In this document: positions 50,453 to 61,857 of the stretch, piece by piece | How the letters are laid out: every line of letters starts with the position of its first letter | How positions within the stretch are numbered: position 1 is the stretch's first letter | DNA from: Azadirachta indica | Lineage: Eukaryota > Streptophyta > Magnoliopsida > Sapindales > Meliaceae | Assembly: GCA_022749755.1 (NCBI GenBank) | Contig: CM040444.1 | Span: 12,176,274-12,240,273 of the forward strand | Reading direction: 5' to 3' | DNA: 64,000 nt | The notes under the pieces: generated by a model | The model's database searches: none | The model's input: only the letters and a program-made list of their open reading frames with translations | Told to the model about the DNA's origin: nothing | Program-made: the position numbers and the translations under genes

Positions 50453-52255
50453 ATGGGTGCAGATAAAGTGCTTGTAATATATGATGACGGTGATGATACT
50501 ATTTCAGAAGGAAAATTGACTGCACCCGTTGTGATAATCTGCATTGCTGTAGCTTCAGCTGGGTTCATGTTTGGTTATAACATGGGAGTATTCGGTGATT
50601 ATGAATCTCTTTCTTTTTGAGAAATGTTTTTACACAGAATCAATGATGGGATTACTGATAATTAATCATTTGAACGTATGTGCGTTGCAGGAGGTATAAC
50701 AACAATGGAGCCATTTTTGAGAGCATTCTTTCCGAAAGTTTTGGATAAAATGATGAGGCCAAAGCAGAAGCAAGATCAGTTTTGTTCATATACCAGCTCG
50801 GCACTAGCATCATATACGTCTTCGTTATACGCTGCTGGTATGATTTCGGCCTTGATTGCAGGGCTTTTAACTTCATCAGCTGGACGAAAAGGTGCATTGA
50901 TCATTGGTGGTATGCTTTACTTGATCGGTACTTGCCTTCAAACATTAGCAGTGAACTTGCACATTCTCATTTTGGGTCGTTCCATTGCTGGATTCGGAAT
51001 TGGCTTCACCAATCAGGTTAATACTCATACTCTGACAGAACAAATATTTGTAACTAAGTTAAATGAGTTATGGGATATTGATTTAGTTTACAGGCAGCTC
51101 CGATATACCTCTGCGAGATGGCTCCAGCAAGATGGCGAGGTGCAATAGGAACAGGCTTCCAATTCTTCGGCACATTAGGGGTATACATGGCAAATCTAGT
51201 TAACTTTTTTCTGATGCCTCATACTGATAAAAGTTGGCGAATTGCAATAGCTTTATCAGGATTCCCAGCAACTATAATGACGGTAATTGCATTTTTCATA
51301 CCTGATACACCAAGTAGCTTAATCCAAAGGGGTAAACTGCAAGAAGCTCTGAGATCTTTGAACCAAGCACGTACTACGGGAACTAATACTGAAAATGAGT
51401 TGAGACATTTGATTAAATGCTACGAAGCTGTAAGAGCTGCTAGTAAAAAATCATACCAAATCCTTTGGGAAAGAAGATATAGAGCTTATCTTGTAATGGC
51501 AATTGCAATTCCTTCATTCCATCAACTTACAGGAATCAATTTATATGGTGGATTAGGATTTATTATATTCCCATCTCTTCGTACCAGTTTCTTACTTACT
51601 TATCTTATATGTTTCATTGTATCCACTGCTATTCTTCTATCCCTTTTTGTAGCAACTATTTTAATTGATAGAATCGGACGCAGAATCTTGCTTCTACAAG
51701 GTGGCTTCCAAATTTTCATTTGTCACGTATGTAATCTATCTATCTTTAGAATTATGCAATCCATTTTTGTTGATTTTATATACTTGGTTTCTAACACGAG
51801 TTGATGTTGCAATGAAGGTGGTGTTTGCAATATTAATGGTAAATGAACGCGATTCAGCACAATATTTATCAAAGGGTGCAGCGATTGTGGGATTGTTGCT
51901 AACTGGATTAGTTGGTGCAGCGTTTGCTTGGTCATGGGGTACAATGCTGTGGATACTACCCACAGAGATATTGCCATTAGAGGTTAGATCATCAGGCCTA
52001 GGATTATGCATCGCCTTCAACTTTATGTTTCAGATAATTGCAACAGAAACGTCTGGCCCTATGTTATGTCATTTCAAGTTTGGTGTATTTTTGTATTATG
52101 CTGTTTGGGTTATCATCATGACCATTTTTGTGGTCTTGTTCTTGCCTGAAACTAAGAGGATTCCTTTAGAATTAATGGACAAAATTTGGCGTACACATTG
52201 GTATTGGCATCGATTTGTTGATGAAACCAGGTTAGAGTCACAAATGAATCAGTAG
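50453..52255 (+). CDS. Divergent STP-type sugar transporter (MFS), four exons, 512 aa
   Basis: Exons 50453-50594, 50691-51016, 51094-51726 and 51818-52255 join to an open frame of 512 residues, the usual STP length. STPs are plasma-membrane proton/hexose symporters with 12 membrane helices. Family marks: GGITTMEPF after helix 1, GRKG, GRSIAGFGIGFTNQ (Arg144), PIYLCEMAPARWRGA, QLTGIN, DRIGRR, AFAWSWG (with Trp412) and LPETK near the end. The cysteines expected for the lid disulphide are kept (Cys79 and Cys451). Oddities: the helix-1 motif usually GYD is GYN (Asn43), the QQLTGIN motif is HQLTGIN (His299), the following VIMFYAP segment is replaced by LYGGLGF, and the helix-8 Asn before DRxGRR is not seen. 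The exon 3-4 junction is the least certain. Expression or function of this copy is unproven. Confidence 0.88.
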
Positions 52256-52767
52256 AGCTAGAGCTAGGGATAGAGATAGAGATGGTATATATACATTAGA
52301 TCATATATATGTTTATATATGTACATTGATTATATAAAAAAAGTACAGATTTTCAACTAGTTATATATTCTGCTTTATTTTTGTCAAAGTAAGCTTCTTT
52401 GCTCTGATTTTTATAATTACATTCTTGATATGATGAAGACTAGTGAAATCCCGATGAGAATCCATTTGCAAACAAGAATAAATAGTGTTTTTAATGGTGA
52501 TTGAATAAGGCTATTTACAGTGTTGTGTGTAGACTTTGAGGTTAATTTAAAGTAAAAATTAAGTCAGAAAATAGCACATGACTCAAGGAAGACTATTTAT
52601 GACGGGATGACAATTTTTGGCACGATTTGTCAATCCAATATAAACACGATATGGAATTAATGGGTTTGGATGAACTGAGATGACAAGTTTAATAATTGGG
52701 TTGAGTTTAGATTTAGAGGCTTTCGTTTGGGCAATGTTTATAATGTTGTTAATGTGAAAGGCATTTT

Positions 52768-53064
52768 CATGGTCTTGGGGAACAATATTGTGGACAATAC
52801 CAACAGAGGTTAGAGCAGCAGGCCAAGGATTATGCATAGCCTTCAGTTTTGGCTTCCAGTTTATAGTAAACGAAGCAACAATGCCTATATTTTGCAATTT
52901 CAGGTATGGTATGTTCTTGTATCACGCTGGGTGGATTCTGCTTTTGACAATAATAGTAGTCTTGTTCTTGCCAGAGACAGAGGATTCCATTAGAATCTAT
53001 GGATAGAATTTGGCATAATCATTGGTATTGGCATAAATTTGTTGATGGAATTAGTCTAAAGTAA
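52768..53064 (+). pseudogene. Broken C-terminal fragment of a second STP-type transporter
   Basis: Translation shows FSWSWGTILWTIPTE, RAAGQGLCIAFSFGF, PIFCNFRYGMFLYHAGW and VVLFLPET, collinear with the last exon of the transporter at 50453-52255. About five residues (ILPLE in the intact copy) are missing after PTE. A one-base frameshift follows PET; the family tail (a WHNHWYWHKFVD-like stretch) resumes in another frame and stops at 53064. No earlier exons are present between the two, so it is a truncated tandem duplicate. Confidence 0.85.
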
Positions 53065-53108
53065 TCGACAAATTAAGTGAGATTGAAAAAAAATAAAAAT
53101 AGAAGAAG

Positions 53109-53112
<4 letters not shown>

Positions 53113-53142
<30 letters not shown>
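53113..53142. repeat. AT dinucleotide microsatellite
   Basis: An uninterrupted (AT)n run of about 30 bp just after the transporter pseudogene. Confidence 0.9.
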
Positions 53143-53147
<5 letters not shown>

Positions 53148-53317
53148 GTTGCAGCCTAGCTAGCTAGAAAGATGTATATATGGATTAGATATATATCTAT
53201 TTGTTGTTTCAAGGGTGCCCATAACAATTATTTCTTGTCTTCTATTTCTTTCGTTTTCTTGTTTTTAAGTTAACACATTTACAAGTGTTTAGGGAATCAA
53301 ATCTAATACATTTAGTG

Positions 53318-53720
53318 CTTCCTTTGGTTCCTTTTTTTAATCAACTAAAATCACTTTTTTAATACTAAAAGTTTTTTTTTCAAATTTTTTAGATGTCGTT
53401 TGCATTATAAAAAAGTTTATAAAAATTAAAAAAAATATATTCCCATTATTAAATGAAATTAAAAATTTAACTTTTTGATAATAAAATTTTTTTAAATTTT
53501 TTAAAAATAAAATTATTTAAAATACTACTTTTTTAAAAAAAGTACATAAAATAATATATTAAAAATATTGAAAATTTTTTTACTAAAATAATTCTTTAAT
53601 TTTTTTCAAAAATTATTTGTAATAACCAAAAAGTTAATAAATTTTGTTTTAAAAACTTTACTTAGAGAAATTCAAATGATAAAAAGTTTATACTATTATT
53701 TAAAAAATTACAGCAAATGA
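53318..53720. mobile_element. MITE-like element, family A copy 3
   Basis: Degenerate copy of the element at 3023-3445: the left end tttggttcctttttttaat, interior blocks caaattttttagatgtcgttt, taaaaataaaattatttaaaatac, aaaaattatttgtaataaccaaa and gttaataaattttgtt appear in the same order. The terminal repeats are weak. Confidence 0.55.
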
Positions 53721-54555
53721 AACTGTGTTTCCAACTCTCTTATAAAAGATAGAAACATATTTAGGAGAATACATACGATTTAATGTTATAGAAACTTAGA
53801 TGATGAAATTGTCAGAGGTGGTTGTTCTTAGAAGTCAGCATCCTAATTTTCATAAATGTTTATGATAGTATATATTTAGGAGAATAAAGTTTTATTTCAT
53901 AAATGTTTAATTATATACATATAAATTCAAAATATCCTCCTCAATTTCTTAAGTAATATATATATTTAATTAAATTTTCATTACATACAAATAAACTTTA
54001 ACCACTCTCGGTATAATTTTTTTTTTTGGGGAAAAATTAAAAATAGTTAATATACCATAAAAGATTATCTAAAATTTTCAATCAACATAAAATGTTTTCA
54101 TTTTAAAAAAAATATATAAAAATTAAGTAGATATAGAAACAAATAAAATTTATTTCATAACGTATAAAATAAAATTATTAATGTTTAATTTAAAAATTTT
54201 ATGTCACATTATTCAATCCCTGTTCTGTTTTCATTTTTCATATGTAAAATATTACACTAAGCAGAAGGGTAATAAACTTACCCCAGTATACATAAACAAC
54301 CTTCAGAACAACTCACGTTCCTTGCATTAATCATTTCCGAATCAATACTTCGAAAGTAGAATAATTACAACAATTAGAAAAATTGAAGAAGGAAAAAAAT
54401 TATGTACACAATTTATTCGCTTTTACCATAAAACTTTTCATTTCCTTCAGGTTAACCATGAACAACTATCAAAAAATTGTTCGCTGAATCCAATCAATTC
54501 TATCCAAAATTGTATTGGGCAGGCAGAGAAAGTGAGGGAGAGAGTATAGACAGTA

Positions 54556-57479
54556 TCATCCTATCAACTTTCTTAATCTTTTCTCGGCAAGATTAGCTAC
54601 CTTATTCTGCGGTTCAAGGACAAGAGCATGCTTGAAATCTGCGAATACCAACGAGAGAATGAACATGTGATTTCCAGTAATACAGGCAAAGTTATGCTGA
54701 CGGAAAATCTAAGAAATAGGTCACACTGGCCGAGATTAATGTATTACTGATTAAGAGCAAAAGGTGAATGTATTTTCATCAGAGAATTAAACAGTCAAAT
54801 GTTCAAATGAATGGCTCATGAATTCCGAAACTAAGACATACTTCAAAACTTAGATTAGTAGTTCAATCTAATACTAAACTCGTAATTTTGGAAGAAAGGC
54901 CTACAAGAGTATAACCTCCAGTAGCAATTACTTACTCTTCCACATAGCCTAATTTCTCAAACTTTTTCCATCTCCCTTTTTTGATTTCTATTTATGAAAA
55001 CCCATTTAGAGCAGTTATTAAGGCCTTTAAAAATCACTTATAAATTTTTTGTCCTTCGCCCTAAGAATCAACAAGTTTTCACTTTCTCAAAATTCCTAAC
55101 CAAAAATAATTATTTCTGATTGTGGAGGAGGCAATGATGAAATTTCTCCACAAGTTTTAAGTTTGTTGAGTAGACATTTCTTACCTTGAAGAGCCTCTTT
55201 ATAACAAAGAAGTGCCTCTCTAGCGGTTCCCCGTCTCAAATAAGCCTTGACATTCTGCAAGAATATTACAAAATGTTATTGATCATACAAAAATGTTCAC
55301 AGATTTGATATTCCCCTACTCCCAAAAAGTGGCAGGTACAATATTAGAATATTATTCAATAATAACCGTCTGCCAAAACTCCAGTCAAAGTTTCAGCATA
55401 TCTAAAAGTCTCTAGATAATAAAATAACTAATAAACTAAGTACCATACTTCTGAAAAGGTTGGTTCACATTCTGAATGAGTTTGAAAATCGGTGCCAAAC
55501 AAGAACTAAAAAGTCTCAAGTAGTGAAATCAGGAATTTCGAGTTGTCCCATGCATAAACATAAAACAATATCAAATATAAAATATTACAGTGAAAACACA
55601 AATTCAATTCCACCTTTCTCAATGCCATTTTGAAGAAAGAAGAGGCCAACCAAACAAGAAAACCACCATCAAGAGCAAAGAATGAATATAATTGTAAAAT
55701 CAAATACACTGAACATAACAGGACCAGAGTGGTTGCACCAAGAACACCCAGAAACATGGTAAGAGAATTAAATGATGCAGAAACGACATATCTATGCTTA
55801 ATGTAGAGCAATCAAGATAACAAAAGTGTCTTCTCACCTTCTTCTCAAGTGATATTGCCTTACTGCAGTCTTCTTCAGCTTGTTGGAAGCTGCAAATAGA
55901 AAAATAAATCGGTATGGCATGTTAGAATTTATGCTCATTTCTAGGCTGATTCACTAATCATATCCAATTATCCCCATGATTGTCTCTAGTTAATGTACAT
56001 AGTTAGGAAAGCTTAAATTGTTGAGGAATCTTAGGAGCGTGTTAATCTTGACTGATTCTATTAATTTATTTTATATTCAAGATGTGTACTTTTGACCTAT
56101 GAATTATGAGTCTGAATTAAAAAGTCTTATGCTAAACTATTCCAACACTGCAAGCCCCCATAAACAAAGCAATACCGTAGAAAAGATTGTCATACCATCG
56201 TAATTCTAAGTAAGCTGCTGCCCTGTTGGAATAGTAAGTTGCAATAGTCCCATTCAATTTAATAGCTTCAGTGTAATAATTGACAGCCTTATTCCACTGC
56301 CCTCCCTTAAATGCAGCATTTCCCTGTAGGAAAATTTATCAGCAATTAGTGACAATTATAAAGAGGGCACCATTTCCTTTGATAGGTAACAACAGAGCTC
56401 ATAATGCTTATGGGTAAGGCACTTCCATTGCATCTGCAAACCAGTCTATTTAGACGACAGGAATAAGAGATAAGAATTACAAAGAAATGATTCCTCAAAT
56501 AAAAATGCTTTGGAACAACCAAGCAAGATAGATAATAAGAAACACATAATCAATGATAACATAGAAAATAAATATGCCACTGATGAAAACTATATAAAAG
56601 TCACCTGTAGTCAGTAATGACTAGAAAATCTATAACTCAGAGACCTCCAAACAAAGCAAACTTTACAATAGCAACAATAACTTCTTTTTGGTCTCCACAC
56701 TTAAATTACCTTAAAAGCCAAAAAACAATAAGCCATCTAAAATCCTGGAAGCAAGAAAAAATTTGTCCAATGAAGTTTGTAACATAGAAGCTCAGATTCT
56801 ATGACAAATAAACTTATGGCTGGCAAACGGACAGCGATAAGGCAGCAGGACAATAAATGGTCCCTTTGACTGGAAAAATTGGACTAAAGCCACAACTTTA
56901 TGCATAAAATGCTGGAGACTATAGGTAATGTATGAATCTACTAGACTGCATCAAATAATTAATGAGTATATGTAAACCATATTATTTTCATAACATGAAA
57001 CATTACTGGTCAGAGTCACAACAGGATAGGGGTCGTGCCAACCTTTTCTTTCAGGAGTTCAGAAGCATCCACATCGCAATTTGTGTCTGCCAATGATACT
57101 GAATTAGATGCAATGCTGGCTTGCTGTTGAAGGTGATCATAAATATCCAAGACTGTATCAAGAAGATATTTATCAGCTCCATAGTAGGTGATAAATGAAA
57201 TAGAGATAGGACGCCCATCATGCTTTCCTAATGGGATGGCTACCTGGTAATAAAATTTCAAAGTAAATGTCAAGCCAGAAAATAAATAACAAAGAGTGGC
57301 ATTAAGCTTTGATGGACAATCTGCATCTGTGGTTATTGTGTTACCTCACTGCAGCCAGACATGCTTGCAATGCTTGATAGCATATATGCTCTATTATGAA
57401 ACTCAACGGAATACTTTTTCTTTGTAGTAAGCTTTAATGGAGAATCTGCAACTGTAGGAATCACCAATATTCCATCATC
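54556..57479 (-). CDS. OM64: OM64-type import receptor, 3' part (end of amidase-like region plus TPR domain)
   Basis: Six minus-strand exons, 5' to 3': 57345-57479, 57043-57243, 56196-56323, 55838-55889, 55185-55254, 54556-54638. All junctions keep frame and encode the last 222 residues. The first two exons give the end of the amidase-like region (DDGILVIPTVADSPLKL, SSIASMSGCSE, VAIPLGKHDGRPISISF). The rest gives three TPR units: ASELLKEKGNAAFKG, AIKLNGTIATYYSNRAAAYL, FQQAEEDCSKAISLEKKNVK, AYLRRGTAREALLCYKEAL, FKHALVLEPQNKVANLAEKR. OM64 is an outer mitochondrial membrane relative of chloroplast Toc64; its TPR domain binds chaperones that carry precursor proteins. The sequence is nearer OM64 than Toc64. 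The 5' exons (membrane anchor and most of the amidase-like region) are not found between 57480 and 64000, so they should lie beyond the right edge. Confidence 0.88.
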
Positions 57480-58803
57480 CTGGAACCATAAATAAGATAA
57501 TAAGATAGTGAAAAACAAGACTGAAGAACAGTCTTCCAGGCAGGCTGATAGGACAGCTTTCTTTATTGCTGCTCCTGGCGATTATGTAAAGTATCCCACA
57601 TCAAGATATAGCAAGTCAGCTAATTAATAAATTTCAAACCCTCTTCAATTCCAGTTATGTAAAAGACAAATATCAAGATACAACAAGTCAGCTAGTTAAA
57701 AAATCCAACCAACTTCAGGTTCAAATGTTAACGAGTAATGGCCAAAGACATACTAACAGAATGAAGAGAAACTGAAATTACTGTGCATATTACAAATGAG
57801 TATTAAATTATATAAAACAAGAATAAGAATAAAAAATGAAACACAAATAATAGTTAAAGCACAGTTTCTAGGCCACAGTTTTGTTTGGTATTGAGATGTT
57901 ATGACTTTAAAACTATAACTATTGCTAGATGAAATCACTTGATGTCAAATTTAAGTAGAAAAGAAGTAGTCCTCACTAAAACTTGTTGTTTGTCTAATAC
58001 TTCTTGTGCTTTCGAAGCACGGCAGGAGCACCGCGATCCCGAATGAAGCCTACAGCTTGGGACACGGATGTAGAAAGATTTCCTCATGCACAGCTTTAGA
58101 GAAATTGTCCAACTTGATGTTTTTCCTTAATATAAGGTGTGATAATTTCACCAGCCATAACAAACTCTTGAACAAAGGGATAATCCACCTATATAGATTT
58201 AGTTCATCAAGAAAAACAACATTGCCAGAAATGTAAGTTGCTGGCTATTTGCCACAATACATTACAAAAGAACTCTTTGCATTAACTTTAAGCTCCGTGC
58301 TTTGCATTAACTTTAAGCTCCGTGCTTTGCATTAACTTTAAGCACCTTTAGCAGATTTTTTGCCACGTAAGCTCATCCATGTCAATGAACTAAAATGGAC
58401 ACACACTAATTTTATTGAATCTAGAGGAAAACGATGAACAATGATGTTTTCCAATTTGACAGGATTAACATTCAAAGCTAGAGCTAAGTTGAACTAGTAA
58501 CCCCATTTTCAGAAGAAGTCAAACCAGACGATGACCTACATCTGCCATGCCACTGTTCCAAGAGGACTGTAGAGGTTAGCGAATACTAGAAATCGGAGGA
58601 CTAGAAGAGAACTCCATTCTTTTAGTATCCTCTGCCAATTATTTTCCCCATATCATGTTCCTAAAAGACTTAATAAGTAGGAAAAAAAAGCTTATAAAAC
58701 GATTAAGATTTTTAGTTAGCTGATCTAGTGACAGAAGATTTTAGTTAGCTGACCAACTGATAAAAGATTTTTAGTTAAGCAAGCTGATTAATTGATAAAA
58801 AGA
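57480..58803. other. OM64 intron sequence left of the copia insertion
   Basis: No OM64 exon is recognised here on the minus strand. The region holds a 25-bp tandem repeat (58275-58346) and short repeated ttttagttagctga words near 58710-58760. It continues after the retrotransposon at 63731. Confidence 0.5.
58275..58346. repeat. 25-bp tandem repeat, three units
   Basis: tttgcattaactttaagctc is followed by cgtgc, repeated at 58276, 58301 and 58326; the third unit diverges at its end. Nearly perfect, so recent. Confidence 0.95.
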
Positions 58804-59054
58804 TGTTGAGAATCAGCCAAAGATTATTTCCAGATTCTGGTGATTCTGGTCCAAGCTAGCTTAGCTAGCATATCTTTTTTTTTTTTGGGGAAAGTATTAG
58901 ACTAGAATATTTATTCTTTATCTCTTGGATTTACCATTGTATTCTTATCTTTTATAGTCAAATTGCATTCTTTATAAGTACCCTATGCAAACCTATATTG
59001 TGAAAAGTAATTTGTGATCAATGAGAAATTATTTTTCCTCTAAAAGTTTTTTCA
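58804..59054 (+). repeat. 5' LTR of the copia element
   Basis: 251 bp, starts tgttgagaatc and ends agttttttca. It includes a tatagtcaaattgca stretch and a ctttataagtaccctatgca segment that may serve as the LTR's TATA and start region. Nearly identical to 63477-63725. Confidence 0.97.
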
Positions 59055-59070
59055 TGGTATAAGAGCCAGG
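59055..59070 (+). promoter_or_regulatory. Copia primer-binding site
   Basis: tggtataagagccagg follows the 5' LTR without a gap. It matches the 3' end of initiator tRNA-Met (TGGTATCAGAGC on the DNA strand) with one mismatch. Confidence 0.9.
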
Positions 59071-59127
59071 TTTCCTTAGGGAATCGGCCTACTTTTCTCG
59101 TTTTTTGTTTTCTTCGTGTCCTGAAAA

Positions 59128-60035
59128 ATGTCGAAGGTTACCTCTAAGACTTCTGAGACCTTAAGATCTAGTTCGAGTCATGGATTGAATGAAAGTTCTT
59201 CGATTCATATTACTACCCACAAATTAAATGGGAGCAATTTTCTTCGCTGGGCACGGTCCGTGAAATTCTTCATTAGAGGACCAGGAAAGATGGGCTGGCT
59301 GGTTGGATCAAAGACAGAAGCAGCATTTGGAGATCCGAGTTATGAGGTTTGGCAAGCAGAAAATTCAATGGTAATTGCTTTGCTGATTAATTCAATGGAA
59401 CTAGAGGTGAGTCAGAATTTTATCTTCTGTGATACAGCTAAGAAATTATGGGACACAGTTAATATGATGTACTCAAATCTGAATAATGACTCACAACTTT
59501 ATGATTTGAGGAGAAAGGTTAAGCAAGGAAACCAATTTGTTATGGCTTACTTTAATGTTCTTAACCAATGCTGGTTGGAGTTAGATTTGTACCAAGATTT
59601 TGAATGAAGAAACGAAGAAGATTTCTGCAGTACAAGAAGATCGTTGAAAAGGAGAGAGTTTTCGACTTTCTTGGAGGTCTGAATTCAGAATTTGATGCCG
59701 TTCAGGGTAGGATTCTGAGTATGAGACAATCCCGATGATTACTGAGGCACACGCTGAGATTAGAAGAGAAGAGGGTAGACTCACAGTTATGATGAAGAAA
59801 GATACTCCTGTCATGGCAGAAAGTTCTGCACTTGCTATAGGCAAGAATGACCAGACTTGGGAAAGACAGAAAGGATCCCAAAGAAAACCAAAATGACAAG
59901 GACAAATTATGGTGCGATTTCTATAATAAGTCACGACATATTCGAGATAAGTGTTGGAAGATTCATGGAAAACCAGCAGGTTTTGGGAAAGGACCTAACT
60001 TCAGCAAGGGACTCCAAGCCATGACTGAACAGCAG
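59128..60035 (+). pseudogene. Copia gag, broken
   Basis: The first 159 codons (59128-59607) are open and encode the plant copia gag N-terminus (HKLNGSNFLRWARSVKFFIR, then KLWDTVNMMYSN). It then stops, and the rest continues in other frames: KERVFDFLGGLNSEFD near 59655 and a zinc-knuckle segment WCDFYNKSRHIRDKCWKIHG near 59900. In that knuckle the second cysteine of the CCHC pattern is tyrosine. Confidence 0.85.
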
Positions 60036-60179
60036 TAGAAAATTAGTTGTAACCAGGGGACTGAAGACCAGGTTTTCAATAAGTCCCAAATGGAACTTTT
60101 GCAGAAAACGTTTGGTAAAATTAATTGATAACCAAAACCATCTAATGCCACTGCTAATATTGCTCAAGCAGGTGCATAT

Positions 60180-60620
60180 GCTAGTGCTCTTCAGATCATA
60201 TGACTGGTTCTTCAAAATTATTTTCAACATATATTCCCTGTTCTGGACAGCAAAAAGTAAAAATAGCAGATAGATCTTTGTCCTCTGTTGCTGGCATAGG
60301 CTCAATTATCATTTCTAAGTGTTTGGTTCTCAAATCAGCACTCCATGTACCAAATTTGTCTTGTAATCTATTGTCTGTTGGAAGATTGACAAAAGATTTG
60401 GGTTGTTGTGTTAATTTCTCTTCTAATGGTTGTAATTTTCAGGGTATGCGTTTGGGGAAGAAGATTGGCAGTGCTAAGGAAGTGAATAGTCTTTTTATTC
60501 TTGAAGAAACTAGCATGAGTCAGGCTTTGCAAGTTGAAGGTGTTTGGGACAATAAGAGGGATATCCTGCCTTGGCATTTTAGATTAGGACACCCGAACTT
60601 CCAGTATCTAAAATGTTGTT
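60180..60620 (+). pseudogene. Copia protease, catalytic motif missing
   Basis: The frame starting at 60200 gives the protease region after the active site (DHMTGSSKLFSTYIPC, then VLKSALHVPNLSCNLLSV) and the start of the pre-integrase region (WHFRLGHPNFQYLK). The DSG active-site triad expected just before DHMTG is absent and a stop lies in frame there, so a deletion has removed it. Confidence 0.85.
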
Positions 60621-61375
60621 TCCCTCACTCTTTAAAGATAATAAAACTTCATATTTTCATTGTGAAACTTGTGAATTTGCTAAGCATCATCGGGTTTCCT
60701 ATCCTCTTAAAAATTACATACCAGCTGTTCCTTTTACTTTGATTCATAGTGATGTGTGGGGGCCATCTAAGGTTCAAACTATAACAAGTGCTAGGTGGTT
60801 TGTCACTTTTATAGATGGTCATACCTGAATGTGTTGAATCGATTTGCTTAAAAGAAAATCTAAAGTGGCACCTATCTTTGAAGTATTTCGAAATATGATT
60901 GAAACCCAATTTCAACAACAAATTAGAATCTTTAGGTCAAATAATGGGACTGAATACTACTATGAAATTTTGGAAAAATATCTTGAAAAACAGGGAATTA
61001 TACATCAATCTTCTTGTGTAGGTACACCACAACAAAATGTGATGTCGGAGAGAAAAAACATACACTTATTAGAAGTAGCTTGGGCTTTATTATTTCAGAT
61101 GAAAGTGTCTAAGGTGTTTTGGGGTGATGCCATTCTCATAGCTTGTTACCTTATTAATGGAATGCCAACAAGAGTTCTTAAATTTGACACTTCCTTTAAA
61201 ACACTAGAAAGAGGTTTGCCCTCTTGCAAACACTTATTTTCTTCCTTACCTTCTTCCTTACCACTTCGTGTCTTTGGGTGCACTGCTTGTGTCCATAATC
61301 ATGATATTCATAAGTCCAAACTTGACCCCAGGGCGTTGAAGTATATGTTTGTTGGCTACTCTCTATTACAATAAG
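60571..61375 (+). pseudogene. Copia integrase, broken
   Basis: Zinc-binding part: H in RLGHP and HCETCEFAKH, split by a frameshift near 60613. Catalytic core: IHSDVWGPS carries the first acidic residue; the motif that is normally RSDNG reads RSNNG, so the second catalytic aspartate is asparagine; GTPQQNVMSERKN follows. Stops separate the core into two frames (60613-60828 and 60844-61374). It ends with KSKLDPRALKYMFVGY. Confidence 0.88.
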
Positions 61376-61857
61376 GTTATAAATATTTCCATCTGCCAAC
61401 TAGAAAATATTTTGTTTCCCTTGATGTTACTTTTATTGAAAATCAACCCCTACCAACCTACTCTTTAGGGGAGAATGTGAGAATTAAAGAACAGCATGTT
61501 GATGAAGAGGAGATTCCTGAAGGTTGGGAGGATATCTTGAACACTTTACCCATAACTAGCTCAAATAGCAAAGAAGAATTGGAGACAAAAGATAAGGAGG
61601 TTAATTGTGAGGGGGAGACAGCAACTGATTTGTTTCAACCAGATCAGATTGTGGAACCAACAGCTTCATCATAAGAGCAACAACAGATTTCTTCACCAAA
61701 GGAATTGAAGGTTTATTCTAGGAGGCAAAAAGAGACCATTCATGCTCCCAAGCTAGGCTAATCTTTGGAACCAGAAAAAGCAATCCCTGAAAATGTGAGT
61801 AAGCTTCTTATTTCTTCTCTAGATGATTTGGATATTCCCATAGCATTTTGAAAGGGT

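Larger units (their letters stand above)
52256..54555. other. Region between the sugar transporter and OM64
   Basis: Holds the transporter 3' UTR, a broken transporter fragment (52768-53064), an AT microsatellite (53113-53142), a family A element (53318-53720) and the OM64 3' UTR at the right end. The remainder is AT-rich with no gene signal. Confidence 0.5.

Noticed and set aside
51723..52020. Minus-strand frames over the sugar transporter
   Set aside because: They are antisense to exon 4 of the transporter and show no motif.
57960..58260. Possible upstream OM64 exon on the minus strand
   Set aside because: Minus-strand frames here show stops and no match to the amidase-like region; the plus-strand 76-codon frame also has no recognisable motif.
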